Positions 52,807 to 61,401 of a DNA stretch of 64,000 bases are shown here, in pieces. This stretch comes from HGM04593 sp964458275 (GTDB taxonomy: Bacteria; Bacteroidota; Bacteroidia; Bacteroidales; Bacteroidaceae), in assembly GCA_964458275.1 (NCBI GenBank), contig CAYWIE010000006.1:1-64000 (forward strand), written 5' to 3'. Below the pieces are notes generated by a model, which was not told the origin of the DNA, did not search any database, and saw nothing but the letters and a program-made list of their open reading frames with translations. The first letter of the stretch is position 1; every line of letters starts with the position of its first letter. Position numbers and translations under genes: made by a program.

Positions 52807-54108
52807 TCAGTCGAGTTCCTGGTCTGCTTCGTATCCGGCCATCACTCTTATGGCGTTCTTCAGCATTGCAAATTGTTTGAAGAGGTCGTGTACGGGTGTG
52901 TCGCCCTCTTTGTGTATGGGTGCTTTGCTGTAGAACGAGAGAAACTCCTGTATGCCGCTGTATCCGGCACGCTGTGCAAGGTCGCTGAACAGTATCAGGT
53001 CGAGGGCGAGCGGAGCTGCAAGTATCGAGTCGCGGCAGAGGAAATTGACTTTTATTGTCATGGGGTAGCCCATCCAACCGAATATGTCGATGTTGTCCCA
53101 ACTCTCCTTTTCGTCACCGCGGGGAGGGTAGTAGTTGATTCTTACCTTGTGGTATATGTCGGAGTAGAGGTCGGGGTAGACGTTGCTGTCGAGTATGTTT
53201 TCCACTGCCGACATTTTGCTGCGGCGCTTGGTCTCGAAGTTTTCGGGGTTGTCGAGCACTATGCCGTCGCGGTTGCCGAGTATGTTTGTGGAGAACCATC
53301 CTGTTACACCCAATTGACGTGTGAAGAATGCGGGTGCAAGCACGGTCTTCATCATTGTCTGTCCGCTCTTGAAGTCCTTGCCTGCGATTGGCACCTGCAT
53401 CTCTTCTGCAAGCTGCCAAAGGGCGGGTATCTCTATGCAGAGGTTGGGCGCTCCCATCACAAAAGGACAATTTTCGCGTATCGCAGCGTATGCGTAGCAC
53501 ATGCAAGGGGCGATGCGGACGGTGTCGTCAGCCTTCATGGCTGCCTCGAACGATGCTATCGAGCCGTGTACCTCTTTGTCGAGGGGAATGTATTTTTCGG
53601 TACTTGCAATCCATATTACCACGACGCGGTCGCATCCGTTCTCCGACTTGAAGCGGCGTATGTCTTCGCGTACCTGATTGGTGAGGTCCCATCTGTCTGT
53701 ACCGCTCTTTACGTTGGGGCCGTCAATGTTGGAGGCATAGCTCTTGTCGAATAGGGCGGGGATGGGGCGTATGGCTTCGAGTTCCTCACGCACCGGTTCT
53801 ATGTCGGCAGGCTTCAGTACAGCAGCTTTTACAGCTGCTTCGTAGGCGTTGTCGGGGAAGAGGTCCCATGCTCCGAATACTATGTCGTCGAGTTCGGCTA
53901 TGGGAACTATGTCTTTCACCTCTTTATATATCTTGTCTTTGCCTTTGCCCAAACGCATCATGCCTTTGCAGGCGAAAGAACCTATCGGTTGCGACAGACC
54001 TTTGCGCGACATTAGTGCGCCTATGATTGTGGTTGTTGTTACTGCGCCGAGTCCGATGCACATTACACCTAATTTCCCGGTTGCAGGCTTGACGTTGCTC
54101 TGTTTCAT
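52807..54108 (-). CDS. ino1: Myo-inositol-1-phosphate synthase
   Basis: NAD-dependent conversion of glucose-6-phosphate to inositol-1-phosphate, 433 aa from the ATG at 54108 (MKQSNVKPATGKLGVMCIGLGAVTTTT). Rossmann GLGAVTTTTIIGAL at the N-terminus; SNIDGPNVKSGTDRWDLTNQVREDI, PIAGKDFKSGQTMMKTVLAPAF and GWFSTNILGNRDG form the catalytic core, with the conserved Lys residues. In Bacteroides this enzyme starts inositol-lipid synthesis, but no phosphatidylinositol-phosphate synthase gene adjoins here. It lies 25 bases downstream of lpdA on the same strand. Confidence 0.93.
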   Translation of the reverse strand: MKQSNVKPATGKLGVMCIGLGAVTTTTIIGALMSRKGLSQPIGSFACKGMMRLGKGKDKIYKEVKDIVPIAELDDIVFGAWDLFPDNAYEAAVKAAVLKPADIEPVREELEAIRPIPALFDKSYASNIDGPNVKSGTDRWDLTNQVREDIRRFKSENGCDRVVVIWIASTEKYIPLDKEVHGSIASFEAAMKADDTVRIAPCMCYAYAAIRENCPFVMGAPNLCIEIPALWQLAEEMQVPIAGKDFKSGQTMMKTVLAPAFFTRQLGVTGWFSTNILGNRDGIVLDNPENFETKRRSKMSAVENILDSNVYPDLYSDIYHKVRINYYPPRGDEKESWDNIDIFGWMGYPMTIKVNFLCRDSILAAPLALDLILFSDLAQRAGYSGIQEFLSFYSKAPIHKEGDTPVHDLFKQFAMLKNAIRVMAGYEADQELD

Positions 54109-54133
54109 TATTGTATGATTGTTATGTTTAATT

Positions 54134-55483
54134 CTATATTTCAAAGAGACCTTCTTTGAGAATTTCACTTACGGTCGGGTGGGGGAATACCGTGCGGCGC
54201 AAGTCGTCTGCGGTCAGACCGTTTGTGATTGCCATGCATGCCGCGCATATGAATTCGCTCGATGGGTTGCCGAGCATGTGTACGCCGAGTATTTTGCCGT
54301 CGGCGGTCGAGAGAATCTTGCAGAGTCCGGTCTGTCCCTCGTTCTCGGCAACGAAACGGCCGGCGTATGTCATAGGCAGTTTGCTTAGTCTGTATTCTAT
54401 GCCCTGTGCCTGCGCCTGCTCTTCGGTGAGTCCGACGCCGCTGACTTCGGGGTTGGTGTAGACTATGCCGGGAATAGCATTGTATTCCATCTTGTCTCCG
54501 ATGCCGAGCATGTTGTTGACGGCAACTTCGGCTTCGCGGCTCGCAGTGTGTGCGAGCAAAGAGAATCCTGTAACGTCGCCAGCTGCGTAGACGTTTGGCA
54601 TGGTTGTCTGCATCTGTCCGTTTACCTTGATTCCGCGTTCTGTCTCAACTGGGATGTTTTCGAGACCAAACCCTGTGAGTGTGGCTCTGCGCCCTACGCT
54701 CATCAGAATCTTGTCGCCCTCGATGCTTTGTTCATTGCCTTCGGCGTCGGTGAAGCGAACGGTGTTGCCCTCTATTGCAGTTACTTTGCATTGGAGGTTG
54801 AACTTGACGCCGCGTTTGGCGTATATGCCTCGTAGGGCAGCACTTATTTCGCCGTCGAGCCCTCCGAGTATTTCCGGGAGCATCTCTATGACGGTTACGG
54901 GGGTGCCGAGACTGTTGTACAGGCTTGCAAATTCCATGCCTATCACTCCGCCGCCAATCACCACAAGGCTTTCGGGCAGTTGCGTGAGTGCCAGAATCTC
55001 GCGGTTGGTCAGTACCGATTCGTTGCCGATGGCGCCTGGAATGGGCGGGACAAAAGCTTCGCTGCCGGTGCAAATGAGCAGACGGGCGGCAGTGTAGGTG
55101 GATTCGCCGCAAGCTATGGTTATGCAGCTTGTATCTCCGCCGACTATTGTTGCCTCTCCTTTGACAACCTCTACATTGTTGTGCTCCATCTTCATCTTGA
55201 TGCCTGCTACAAGCTTGCGCACAACTTTTGTCTTGCGGTCTGCCATCTTCTTGTACTCAAACGTAACGTTCTCAGCAGTTACGCCATATTTCTTTCCTCC
55301 GGTGGCGTGGTCGTACATTTTTGCACTGTAGAGCAGTGTCTTTGTTGGTATACAGCCTTCATTGAGACACACTCCGCCGAGTTCTCTCTTTTCGAAAAGG
55401 ATGGTCTTCAGTCCTCTTGAACCTGCATTTTCGGCTGCCACATATCCTGCGGGGCCTCCTCCGAGTATTGCTAAATCGTACAT
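54134..55483 (-). CDS. lpdA: Dihydrolipoyl dehydrogenase
   Basis: FAD disulfide oxidoreductase, 449 aa. FAD motif GGGPAGYVAAENAGSRG, redox pair in GGVCLNEGCIPTKTLL, NAD motif VVIGGGVIGMEFASLYNSLG, second FAD motif VYAAGDVTG, and the C-terminal HPTVSEILKEGLF with the His-Glu dyad. Usually part of 2-oxoacid dehydrogenase or glycine-cleavage complexes, none of which is adjacent. It is first in a two-gene unit with ino1. Confidence 0.93.
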   Translation of the reverse strand: MYDLAILGGGPAGYVAAENAGSRGLKTILFEKRELGGVCLNEGCIPTKTLLYSAKMYDHATGGKKYGVTAENVTFEYKKMADRKTKVVRKLVAGIKMKMEHNNVEVVKGEATIVGGDTSCITIACGESTYTAARLLICTGSEAFVPPIPGAIGNESVLTNREILALTQLPESLVVIGGGVIGMEFASLYNSLGTPVTVIEMLPEILGGLDGEISAALRGIYAKRGVKFNLQCKVTAIEGNTVRFTDAEGNEQSIEGDKILMSVGRRATLTGFGLENIPVETERGIKVNGQMQTTMPNVYAAGDVTGFSLLAHTASREAEVAVNNMLGIGDKMEYNAIPGIVYTNPEVSGVGLTEEQAQAQGIEYRLSKLPMTYAGRFVAENEGQTGLCKILSTADGKILGVHMLGNPSSEFICAACMAITNGLTADDLRRTVFPHPTVSEILKEGLFEI

Positions 55484-55550
55484 GATGTTTGTTTTTATGG
55501 GGAAATACTATGCAACCCGATGCTTGCCAGCGTCGTTGGTTATGTTGTTG

Positions 55551-55558
55551 CAAAGATA
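55551..55558 (-). promoter_or_regulatory. -7 element of lpdA-ino1
   Basis: Minus-strand TATCTTTG, 67 bases before the lpdA ATG; no clear -33 TTTG. Confidence 0.5.
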
Positions 55559-55660
55559 AACTATTTTTCGGAAAAACGGTATAACATCCATTATTTGTGG
55601 TTTTCTGCCCTATGGGATTTTGTTTTTCTCTTTTGCAACTGTATTGCAAGAAGATTCGTT

Positions 55661-55668
55661 TATCTTTG
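55661..55668 (+). promoter_or_regulatory. -7 element of the Fur-family gene
   Basis: TATCTTTG 13 bases before the ATG. A TTTG at 55632 is 25 bases upstream, longer than usual. It overlaps the palindrome at 55665-55678. Confidence 0.5.
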
Positions 55669-55678
55669 CATTTGCAAA
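55665..55678. promoter_or_regulatory. Candidate operator of the Fur-family regulator
   Basis: TTTGCATTTGCAAA, a perfect 6-2-6 palindrome overlapping the -7 box and ending just before the ATG. TTGCAA also occurs at 55633-55638 and 55644-55649, giving repeated half-sites. The position would allow autorepression. Confidence 0.4.
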
Positions 55679-55681
55679 TAA

Positions 55682-56134
55682 ATGATGATGGGAGAAAGCA
55701 ATGAAATACTGACAAATCGGGCGAAGGCAATTCTTGCAGATGCCGGTATTCGCGAGACAGCCATAAGAGTTCTGGTCCTGCGCGAAATATTGGAGTGTGA
55801 ATGTGCTTTTACTCTGAGTGATATGGAGGAGAAGATTGTAACGCTGGATAAATCGACATTGTGCCGGAATTTGAATCTGTTCCTTAAGCATAATATCCTC
55901 CACGAAGTGGATAACGGCAACGGGTGCAAGATGTATTGCCGATGTTCGTGTGGTACAAGGCACGGGGTGTCGCAAATTCATTTTACTTGTCTTTCGTGCC
56001 ACAAGACATATTGCATCAGAAGTCTGGTCGAGAATGTCGAGTCTATTCGTATCCCGCATCTTGAGGGATATGATGTGGCTGAGGTCAATTATGTATTGAA
56101 AGGGTTGTGCCCAAAATGCAAGAATAAAGAATGA
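55682..56134 (+). CDS. Fur-family metal-dependent transcriptional regulator
   Basis: 150 aa: N-terminal winged helix (about 1-85; TAIRVLVLREILEC, DKSTLCRNLNLFLKHNILHEV) and a C-terminal metal/dimerisation domain rich in Cys (CRCSCGTRHGVSQIHFTCLSCHKTYC, then CPKCKNKE at the end). The CxxC pairs are typical structural zinc sites. The gene overlaps the next by four bases (ATGA), a metal permease with a metal-binding tail; so regulation of metal export, Zur- or Cu-type, is likely (inference). Three ATGs at 55682, 55685 and 55688 are possible. Confidence 0.88.
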   Translation: MMMGESNEILTNRAKAILADAGIRETAIRVLVLREILECECAFTLSDMEEKIVTLDKSTLCRNLNLFLKHNILHEVDNGNGCKMYCRCSCGTRHGVSQIHFTCLSCHKTYCIRSLVENVESIRIPHLEGYDVAEVNYVLKGLCPKCKNKE

Positions 56135-57378
56135 GAGAGGTTTTTGAACTTATAAACAGTATGTCGCCCTATCTGTTGTTGGGCTTCATGCTGGCAGGGG
56201 TGATGCACGCATTCATTCCCAATGTGCTGTATCGTAAATATTTGGGCGGAAAGTCTTTCCGCTCTGTGATTAATGCATCGTTGCTTGGTGTTCCGTTGCC
56301 GTTGTGCTCGTGCGGTGTCATACCTACGGCAATGTCGCTTAGAAAGGAAGGGGCATCGAAGGCTGCGACAGTATCTTTCCTTATATCCACGCCTCAGATA
56401 GGAGTGGATTCCATCATTGCCACCTATTCGTTGATGGGGCTCCCTTTTGCTCTGTTGCGTCCGTTGATAGCATTTGTTACATCGCTTGTCGGCGGTGGAT
56501 TGGTAAATGCTTTCGACAATGATTCCGTAGAGGGAGGCAGCCTTTCTTCTGCTGCCGTGCAGGAGCGTTTGCCATTTGCCGGCAAGCTGCGCAAAGCCCT
56601 TAACTATGCTTTTGTGGAGATGATGCAGGATATAGGCAAGTGGCTGGTTCTGGGACTGGTCGTTGCCGGACTTATCACAGTCTTTGTCCCCGAAAGCTTT
56701 TTTGCCATGTTTGCCGACAAGCCGTTTTTGAGCATGCTGCTGGTGTTGGCTTTTGCCATTCCCATGTACCTTTGTGCAACGGGTTCCATTCCAATAGCTG
56801 TGGCTCTTATGCTAAAAGGGCTTTCGCCGGGAACGGCATTGGTGCTGCTTATTGCCGGTCCTGCGGTGAATGTGGCATCTGCATTGGTCATCGGCAAGGT
56901 GATGGGCAGGAAGACGCTGTTGATTTATCTCTTTTCCATTATAGCTTGCAGCATCCTCTTTGGCCTCTGTGTGGATTATCTCATGCCGCGTGAATGGTTT
57001 ACCGCGCCGCTTGCCTATATACATGATTGCCACTCTCAGGGAGGCTCCTATTTTAATATAGGTTGTTCGGTGCTCCTTCTGGGACTGCTGTGCAATGCAT
57101 TCATACGGAAGTTCCGTTCCGGCAAGCATTGCAGCTGTGATGGGCAATCTTGTGAATGTGGGGCATCGAATGAAGCAGAATGGACATTTGTGGTCAAAGG
57201 CATGTCGTGCAACCATTGCAGGGCAAATGTTGAAAGGGCAATCTCGAATGTCGATGGAGTGGAGCGTGTAGAAGTTGAGCTGGCTGGCGGCAATGTTACG
57301 GTCTACGGACACGCAAACCGTGAGGATGTCGTGAAGTCTGTCGAGGCTCTTGGGTTTGTAGTGGTGCAGACGCAATAA
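56131..57378 (+). CDS. Permease of SO_0444/ArsP-like family with C-terminal HMA domain
   Basis: 415 aa. About eight TM helices (residues 10-335) of the DUF318/SO_0444 type; the hallmark is VPLPLCSCGVIPTAMSLRKEGASKAATVSFLISTPQIGVDS with CSC in the membrane. A Cys-rich linker (CSCDGQSCECG) and a C-terminal heavy-metal-associated domain with MSCNHC follow (about 348-415). SO_0444 members are proposed Cu/Zn efflux transporters; ArsP relatives export organoarsenicals. Translationally coupled to the Fur-type regulator. Confidence 0.88.
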   Translation: MREVFELINSMSPYLLLGFMLAGVMHAFIPNVLYRKYLGGKSFRSVINASLLGVPLPLCSCGVIPTAMSLRKEGASKAATVSFLISTPQIGVDSIIATYSLMGLPFALLRPLIAFVTSLVGGGLVNAFDNDSVEGGSLSSAAVQERLPFAGKLRKALNYAFVEMMQDIGKWLVLGLVVAGLITVFVPESFFAMFADKPFLSMLLVLAFAIPMYLCATGSIPIAVALMLKGLSPGTALVLLIAGPAVNVASALVIGKVMGRKTLLIYLFSIIACSILFGLCVDYLMPREWFTAPLAYIHDCHSQGGSYFNIGCSVLLLGLLCNAFIRKFRSGKHCSCDGQSCECGASNEAEWTFVVKGMSCNHCRANVERAISNVDGVERVEVELAGGNVTVYGHANREDVVKSVEALGFVVVQTQ

Positions 57379-57466
57379 GCTGTTGCTTCATGCCTTGTGA
57401 AACGATTGCTCTTCCGCGTTTTCTTGAATTAAGCAGCCGAAACAAAGCCGCAAATATAGAAAACCT

Positions 57467-57493
57467 TTTCAATAAAATTTAAACAGCTTCTAA
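57467..57493 (+). repeat. Dispersed 27-bp intergenic element, copy B
   Basis: Matches 18961-18987 at 26 of 27 positions; ends AAACAGCTTCTAA. It lies 71 bases before the esterase ATG and just upstream of its promoter. Confidence 0.7.
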
Positions 57494-57513
57494 CAAATTT
57501 TGTTAACGAATCG

Positions 57514-57544
57514 TTGCACTCAACCTTTTTTATCTTATCTTTAC
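57514..57544 (+). promoter_or_regulatory. Promoter of the esterase gene
   Basis: TTG at 57514-57516, 20 bases, TATCTTTA at 57537-57544 (last base off consensus). Confidence 0.5.
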
Positions 57545-57564
57545 CGCAATAAACAAAAACAATC

Positions 57565-58506
57565 ATGAATAGAGGCAGTTATATTGTGGCAGGCACTTTG
57601 GTGCTGTTGTTTGTTGTTGGTCTTGCAGTCTTTTCACTCAATCTGTATAATGTACCGGTGGGCGGCCTGTTCAATCAAGGAGAACTTGTAGCCGATACTG
57701 TGCAGGTGCATGCGGAGATAAAATATGGCAATAGAGAACGTAATGTGCTGGATCTTTACATCCCGCCTGTAGTCAACAAAGACAAGGGGCAGGGTGTCGT
57801 GCTCTTTTTGCATGGCGGTTCATGGACGTCTGGCGATAAGTCGTCAATGGCAGAAGATTGCCGCGCCTTTGCCGAAAGAGGCTATATTACAGCTGCAATG
57901 AACTACTCCTTCTTAGGCAAAGCCGGTGAAGAGGCGATAGATTTCACAACTATGATGACTGAGATTGCAACGGCTCTCTCCATCATCAAGGGCTATGCGG
58001 CGGCACAGGGCATAAATATAGATAAGGCGGCATTGTCGGGCTATTCGGCAGGTGCCCATCTTGCCATGCTCTATGCCTACAGCATGATGGAACACTCTCC
58101 ATTGCCTGTTGTTCTTGTGCAGTCCAAGGCAGGTCCTGCCGACTTTTCTACATTCTCATTGGAGTCAGACGATGCAAAGCAGTTCTTGGAGAAGATAGGT
58201 CTCGGCGGACTTTCTCCCGAAGAGATAAGCAAGAGCGAGAAGTTTGTGGCAATGGTCAAAGCTGTCTCTCCGGTAACATACATACGTCAAGGCATGCCGG
58301 CAACACTCCTTGCATACGGCAAGAAAGATTCGTTGGTGGTATGGGAGAATGTGAATTCGCTGGTGAACGCTTTTGCAGCCGCAGGTGTTGAATATAAACT
58401 GATAGAGTACCCCAATTCGGGACACGGACTCGATAAGGATGCTGATAGCGCGCAGCGCACTGATGAGGCTATGATGGAGTATCTTCGTCGCTGCTTCGGG
58501 TACTGA
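57565..58506 (+). CDS. Membrane-anchored alpha/beta-hydrolase (esterase-like)
   Basis: 313 aa. One N-terminal TM helix (about 7-27), then an HSL/BD-FAE-type hydrolase: oxyanion LFLHGGSWTSGDKSSM, nucleophile elbow LSGYSAGAHLAMLYA, acid in YGKKDSLVVWENV and His in PNSGHGLDKD. The short linker after the TM suggests the domain faces the periplasm. Substrate unknown; carboxylester or acetyl-carbohydrate are possible. A thioesterase gene follows after 26 bases. Confidence 0.86.
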   Translation: MNRGSYIVAGTLVLLFVVGLAVFSLNLYNVPVGGLFNQGELVADTVQVHAEIKYGNRERNVLDLYIPPVVNKDKGQGVVLFLHGGSWTSGDKSSMAEDCRAFAERGYITAAMNYSFLGKAGEEAIDFTTMMTEIATALSIIKGYAAAQGINIDKAALSGYSAGAHLAMLYAYSMMEHSPLPVVLVQSKAGPADFSTFSLESDDAKQFLEKIGLGGLSPEEISKSEKFVAMVKAVSPVTYIRQGMPATLLAYGKKDSLVVWENVNSLVNAFAAAGVEYKLIEYPNSGHGLDKDADSAQRTDEAMMEYLRRCFGY

Positions 58507-58532
58507 TAATGTAATTATGTAACTCTCAAAAA

Positions 58533-58949
58533 ATGACGCTAAAGGAATTTATATCAAATGGCGATAAGTTCGCCGCATATGCAGAGGCACGTCTGATAAC
58601 CGTAAAGGAGGGCTATGCAATGTCCCGTATGACTGTAACCGAAAAGCACCTGAATGCAGGTGGAGTATGCCAAGGTGGAGCAATATTCACTCTCGCCGAT
58701 GTTGCCTTGGCTGCTGTCTCTAATTCAGGTCTACAGTTGACGTTCGCCATAAACTCGTCAATCTTTTACCACCGTTCGGCAATGCTTGGCGACATGCTTA
58801 CAGCCGAAGCCGTGTCGGTGTCGAAACATCCGAAGGTGCCTTACTGCGAGGTGAGTGTAAAGAATCAGGAAGGTGTCCTTATCGCCTCTTTCCAGGCAAC
58901 CTGTTACAGCAAGCGTGTGCCGCTCGAAAATGTCAGCTCGCTTGAGTAA
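58533..58949 (+). CDS. PaaI-family hotdog thioesterase
   Basis: 138 aa, single hotdog domain. EKHLNAGGVCQGGAIFTLADVALAAVSNSG is the PaaI active-site helix region, and VKNQEGVLIASFQATCYSK the last strand. Family members hydrolyse aryl- or acyl-CoA, often as a salvage function. Probably co-transcribed with the upstream esterase. Confidence 0.88.
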   Translation: MTLKEFISNGDKFAAYAEARLITVKEGYAMSRMTVTEKHLNAGGVCQGGAIFTLADVALAAVSNSGLQLTFAINSSIFYHRSAMLGDMLTAEAVSVSKHPKVPYCEVSVKNQEGVLIASFQATCYSKRVPLENVSSLE

Positions 58950-58971
58950 CAGAGAAAATAAGGAGCTACCG

Positions 58972-59002
58972 CTTGAAATCTCACAGAAAACCGTTATCTT
59001 TG
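58972..59002 (+). promoter_or_regulatory. Promoter of the fumarase gene
   Basis: TTG at 58973-58975, 19 bases, TATCTTTG at 58995-59002; leader about 60 bases. Confidence 0.7.
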
Positions 59003-59064
59003 ACTTTTGATAAACATTCTAAAATCAAACAATAAGGTTTCAAACAGTTTAAAATATAGAAAAC

Positions 59065-60705
59065 ATGGCAACTAAACCCGAATTCAAGTATGCCCACATG
59101 TTCCAATTGGGCGAAGACACCACCGAATACTATCTTCTTACCAAAGATTATGTGTCGGTAGGCGATTTTGAGGGAAAACCGATATTGAAAGTAGCTCCCG
59201 AAGCACTCACTCTCCTTTCGCGTACAGCATTCCGCGACGTATCATTCCTTTTGCGTCGTGCCCACAACGAGCAGGTTGCAAAAATCCTCAGCGACCCCGA
59301 AGCAAGCGAGAACGACAAATATGTGGCACTCACATTCTTGCGCAACGCAGAGGTTGCCGCAAAGGGCAAGCTCCCTCTCTGTCAGGATACAGGTACCGCC
59401 ATCATCCACGGCGAGAAAGGACAGCAGGTGTGGACAGGATTCTGCGACGAAGAGGCACTCGCACGCGGTGTCTACGACACATATACTGAGGAGAATCTCC
59501 GATACAGCCAGAATGCGCCTCTGAACATGTACGATGAGGTGAATACCAAGTGCAACCTTCCTGCTCAGATAGACATTGAAGCAACAGAAGGCATGGAGTA
59601 TAAGTTCCTTATGGTAACAAAGGGCGGCGGCTCGGCAAACAAGACATATCTCTATCAGGAGACAAAAGCCTTGCTTAACCCCGCTACACTCATTCCTTTC
59701 CTTGTAGAGAAGATGAAGAGTCTCGGTACAGCTGCATGTCCTCCCTATCACATTGCATTTGTAATCGGCGGAACATCAGCCGAAAAGAATCTCCTTACCG
59801 TTAAGCTCGCTTCGACACACTATTATGACAGCCTGCCTACAACAGGCGACGAAACTGGCAGAGCATTCCGCGATGTAGAGCTGGAGAAACAGCTGCTCGA
59901 CGAAGCTCACCGCATAGGTCTCGGTGCCCAGTTCGGCGGAAAGTACCTTGCACACGACATCCGCGTGGTACGTCTTCCCCGTCACGGCGCAAGCTGTCCC
60001 GTAGGAATGGGCGTAAGCTGCTCGGCAGACCGCAATATCAAGGCAAAAATCAACAAGGACGGTATCTGGATTGAAAAGCTCGACGACCAGCCTGCAACAC
60101 TCATCCCCGAAGAGTTGCGAAACGCCAACGAGGGCGAAGTGGTGCGCGTAGACCTCAACCGTCCCATGAGCGAGGTTTGCAAGCAGCTTTCACAATATCC
60201 TGTTGCTACACGTCTCTCGCTCAACGGCACAATCATTGTAGGCCGCGATATTGCGCATGCGAAACTGAAAGAGCGCATCGACCGCGGCGAGGGACTTCCC
60301 GAATACATAAAGAACCATCCCATCTACTATGCAGGTCCGGCAAAGACTCCCGCAGGCATGGCGTGCGGTTCTATGGGTCCCACCACAGCAGGACGTATGG
60401 ACTCTTATGTTGACCTCTTCCAATCACACGGCGGCAGCATGATTATGCTTGCAAAGGGTAACCGCAGCCAGCAGGTAACCGATGCCTGCCAGAAACACGG
60501 CGGTTTCTACTTGGGCTCAATCGGCGGTCCCGCAGCAATCCTTGCTCAGAACAACATCAAGAGCATCGAGTGTGTTGAGTACCCCGAATTGGGAATGGAG
60601 GCAATATGGAAGATTGAGGTTGAAGACTTCCCCGCCTTTATCCTTGTTGATGACAAAGGCAACGACTTCTTCAAACAGATTAAACCTACATGCCCGAAAT
60701 GTTAA
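59065..60705 (+). CDS. fumA: Class I (iron-sulfur) fumarate hydratase
   Basis: Oxygen-sensitive [4Fe-4S] fumarase, 546 aa with fused alpha and beta domains, as in E. coli FumA/FumB. Cluster ligands: Cys106 in KLPLCQDTGTA, and further cysteines in GTAACPPYHIAF and ASCPVGMGVSCSADRN. Substrate loop SMGPTTAGRMDSYVDLFQSHGGSMIMLAKGNRS near the C-terminus. In anaerobic Bacteroidales it runs malate to fumarate ahead of fumarate reductase. Strong promoter and biased codons indicate high expression. Confidence 0.94.
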   Translation: MATKPEFKYAHMFQLGEDTTEYYLLTKDYVSVGDFEGKPILKVAPEALTLLSRTAFRDVSFLLRRAHNEQVAKILSDPEASENDKYVALTFLRNAEVAAKGKLPLCQDTGTAIIHGEKGQQVWTGFCDEEALARGVYDTYTEENLRYSQNAPLNMYDEVNTKCNLPAQIDIEATEGMEYKFLMVTKGGGSANKTYLYQETKALLNPATLIPFLVEKMKSLGTAACPPYHIAFVIGGTSAEKNLLTVKLASTHYYDSLPTTGDETGRAFRDVELEKQLLDEAHRIGLGAQFGGKYLAHDIRVVRLPRHGASCPVGMGVSCSADRNIKAKINKDGIWIEKLDDQPATLIPEELRNANEGEVVRVDLNRPMSEVCKQLSQYPVATRLSLNGTIIVGRDIAHAKLKERIDRGEGLPEYIKNHPIYYAGPAKTPAGMACGSMGPTTAGRMDSYVDLFQSHGGSMIMLAKGNRSQQVTDACQKHGGFYLGSIGGPAAILAQNNIKSIECVEYPELGMEAIWKIEVEDFPAFILVDDKGNDFFKQIKPTCPKC

Positions 60706-60712
60706 TGCAGAA

Positions 60713-60739
60713 GCGGCGGCTGGATTGTTCAGCCGTCGC
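60713..60739 (+). other. Hairpin between fumarase and rubrerythrin
   Basis: 10-bp stem (60713-60722 with 60730-60739, one G-T pair) without T tract. It could be a partial terminator or mRNA processing site; no promoter is evident before the rubrerythrin gene. Confidence 0.4.
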
Positions 60740-60773
60740 AATCCACAAAATATAAACTATACAACAAACAACT

Positions 60774-61316
60774 ATGGCAAAATCATTGAAAAGAACAAAG
60801 ACCGAAGCTAATCTTATGGAAGCATTCGCCGGCGAAAGTCAGGCACGCAATAAGTACACATACTACGCAAGCAAGGCAAAGAAAGAGGGTTACGAACAGA
60901 TTGCAGCTCTCTTCCAGGAGACAGCCGACCAGGAAAAGGAGCATGCTAAAATGTGGTTCAAACTGTTGCACGACGGCATTGGCGCAACAATGGACAACCT
61001 TGCCGATGCAGCAGGTGGCGAGAACTTCGAATGGACAGAGATGTATCCCAAAATGGCACGCGAGGCAGCAGAAGAGGGATTCGACGACATTGCAAGACTC
61101 TTCTCTCTTGTCGCAGATGTAGAGAAGGCTCATGAGGAGCGCTACAAGAAGCTTCTTGCAAACATTCAGGGAGGAATCGTATTCAGCCGCGATAATGAGT
61201 GTATATGGCAGTGCCGTAACTGCGGTCATCTGCATATAGGCAATGCCGCTCCCGAAGAGTGTCCTGTATGTGCGCATCCCCGCGCTCACTTCCAGATTAA
61301 GCCTGAGAATTACTAA
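60774..61316 (+). CDS. rbr: Rubrerythrin
   Basis: Non-heme di-iron peroxidase protecting anaerobes from hydrogen peroxide, 180 aa. The ferritin-like domain holds EAFAGESQARNKYTYYASKAKKEGY and ETADQEKEHAKMWF (Glu ligands); a C-terminal rubredoxin domain has Cys147, Cys150, Cys163 and Cys166 (QCRNCG ... ECPVCAHP). Placed 68 bases after fumarase, an oxygen-sensitive enzyme, possibly in one transcript. Confidence 0.95.
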   Translation: MAKSLKRTKTEANLMEAFAGESQARNKYTYYASKAKKEGYEQIAALFQETADQEKEHAKMWFKLLHDGIGATMDNLADAAGGENFEWTEMYPKMAREAAEEGFDDIARLFSLVADVEKAHEERYKKLLANIQGGIVFSRDNECIWQCRNCGHLHIGNAAPEECPVCAHPRAHFQIKPENY

Positions 61317-61334
61317 TCAGTTACAGAGCAGATA

Positions 61335-61385
61335 AAAAATATTGAGTCCCGCTTTTATGTATAAAGCGGGACTCAATATTTTTAT
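61335..61385. terminator. Bidirectional terminator between rubrerythrin and yidD
   Basis: 21-bp perfect stem (61335-61355 with 61363-61383), 7-base loop, A/T-rich ends on both sides. It lies between convergent genes. Confidence 0.85.
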
Positions 61386-61401
61386 AGAACATTCCTTGAA
61401 T

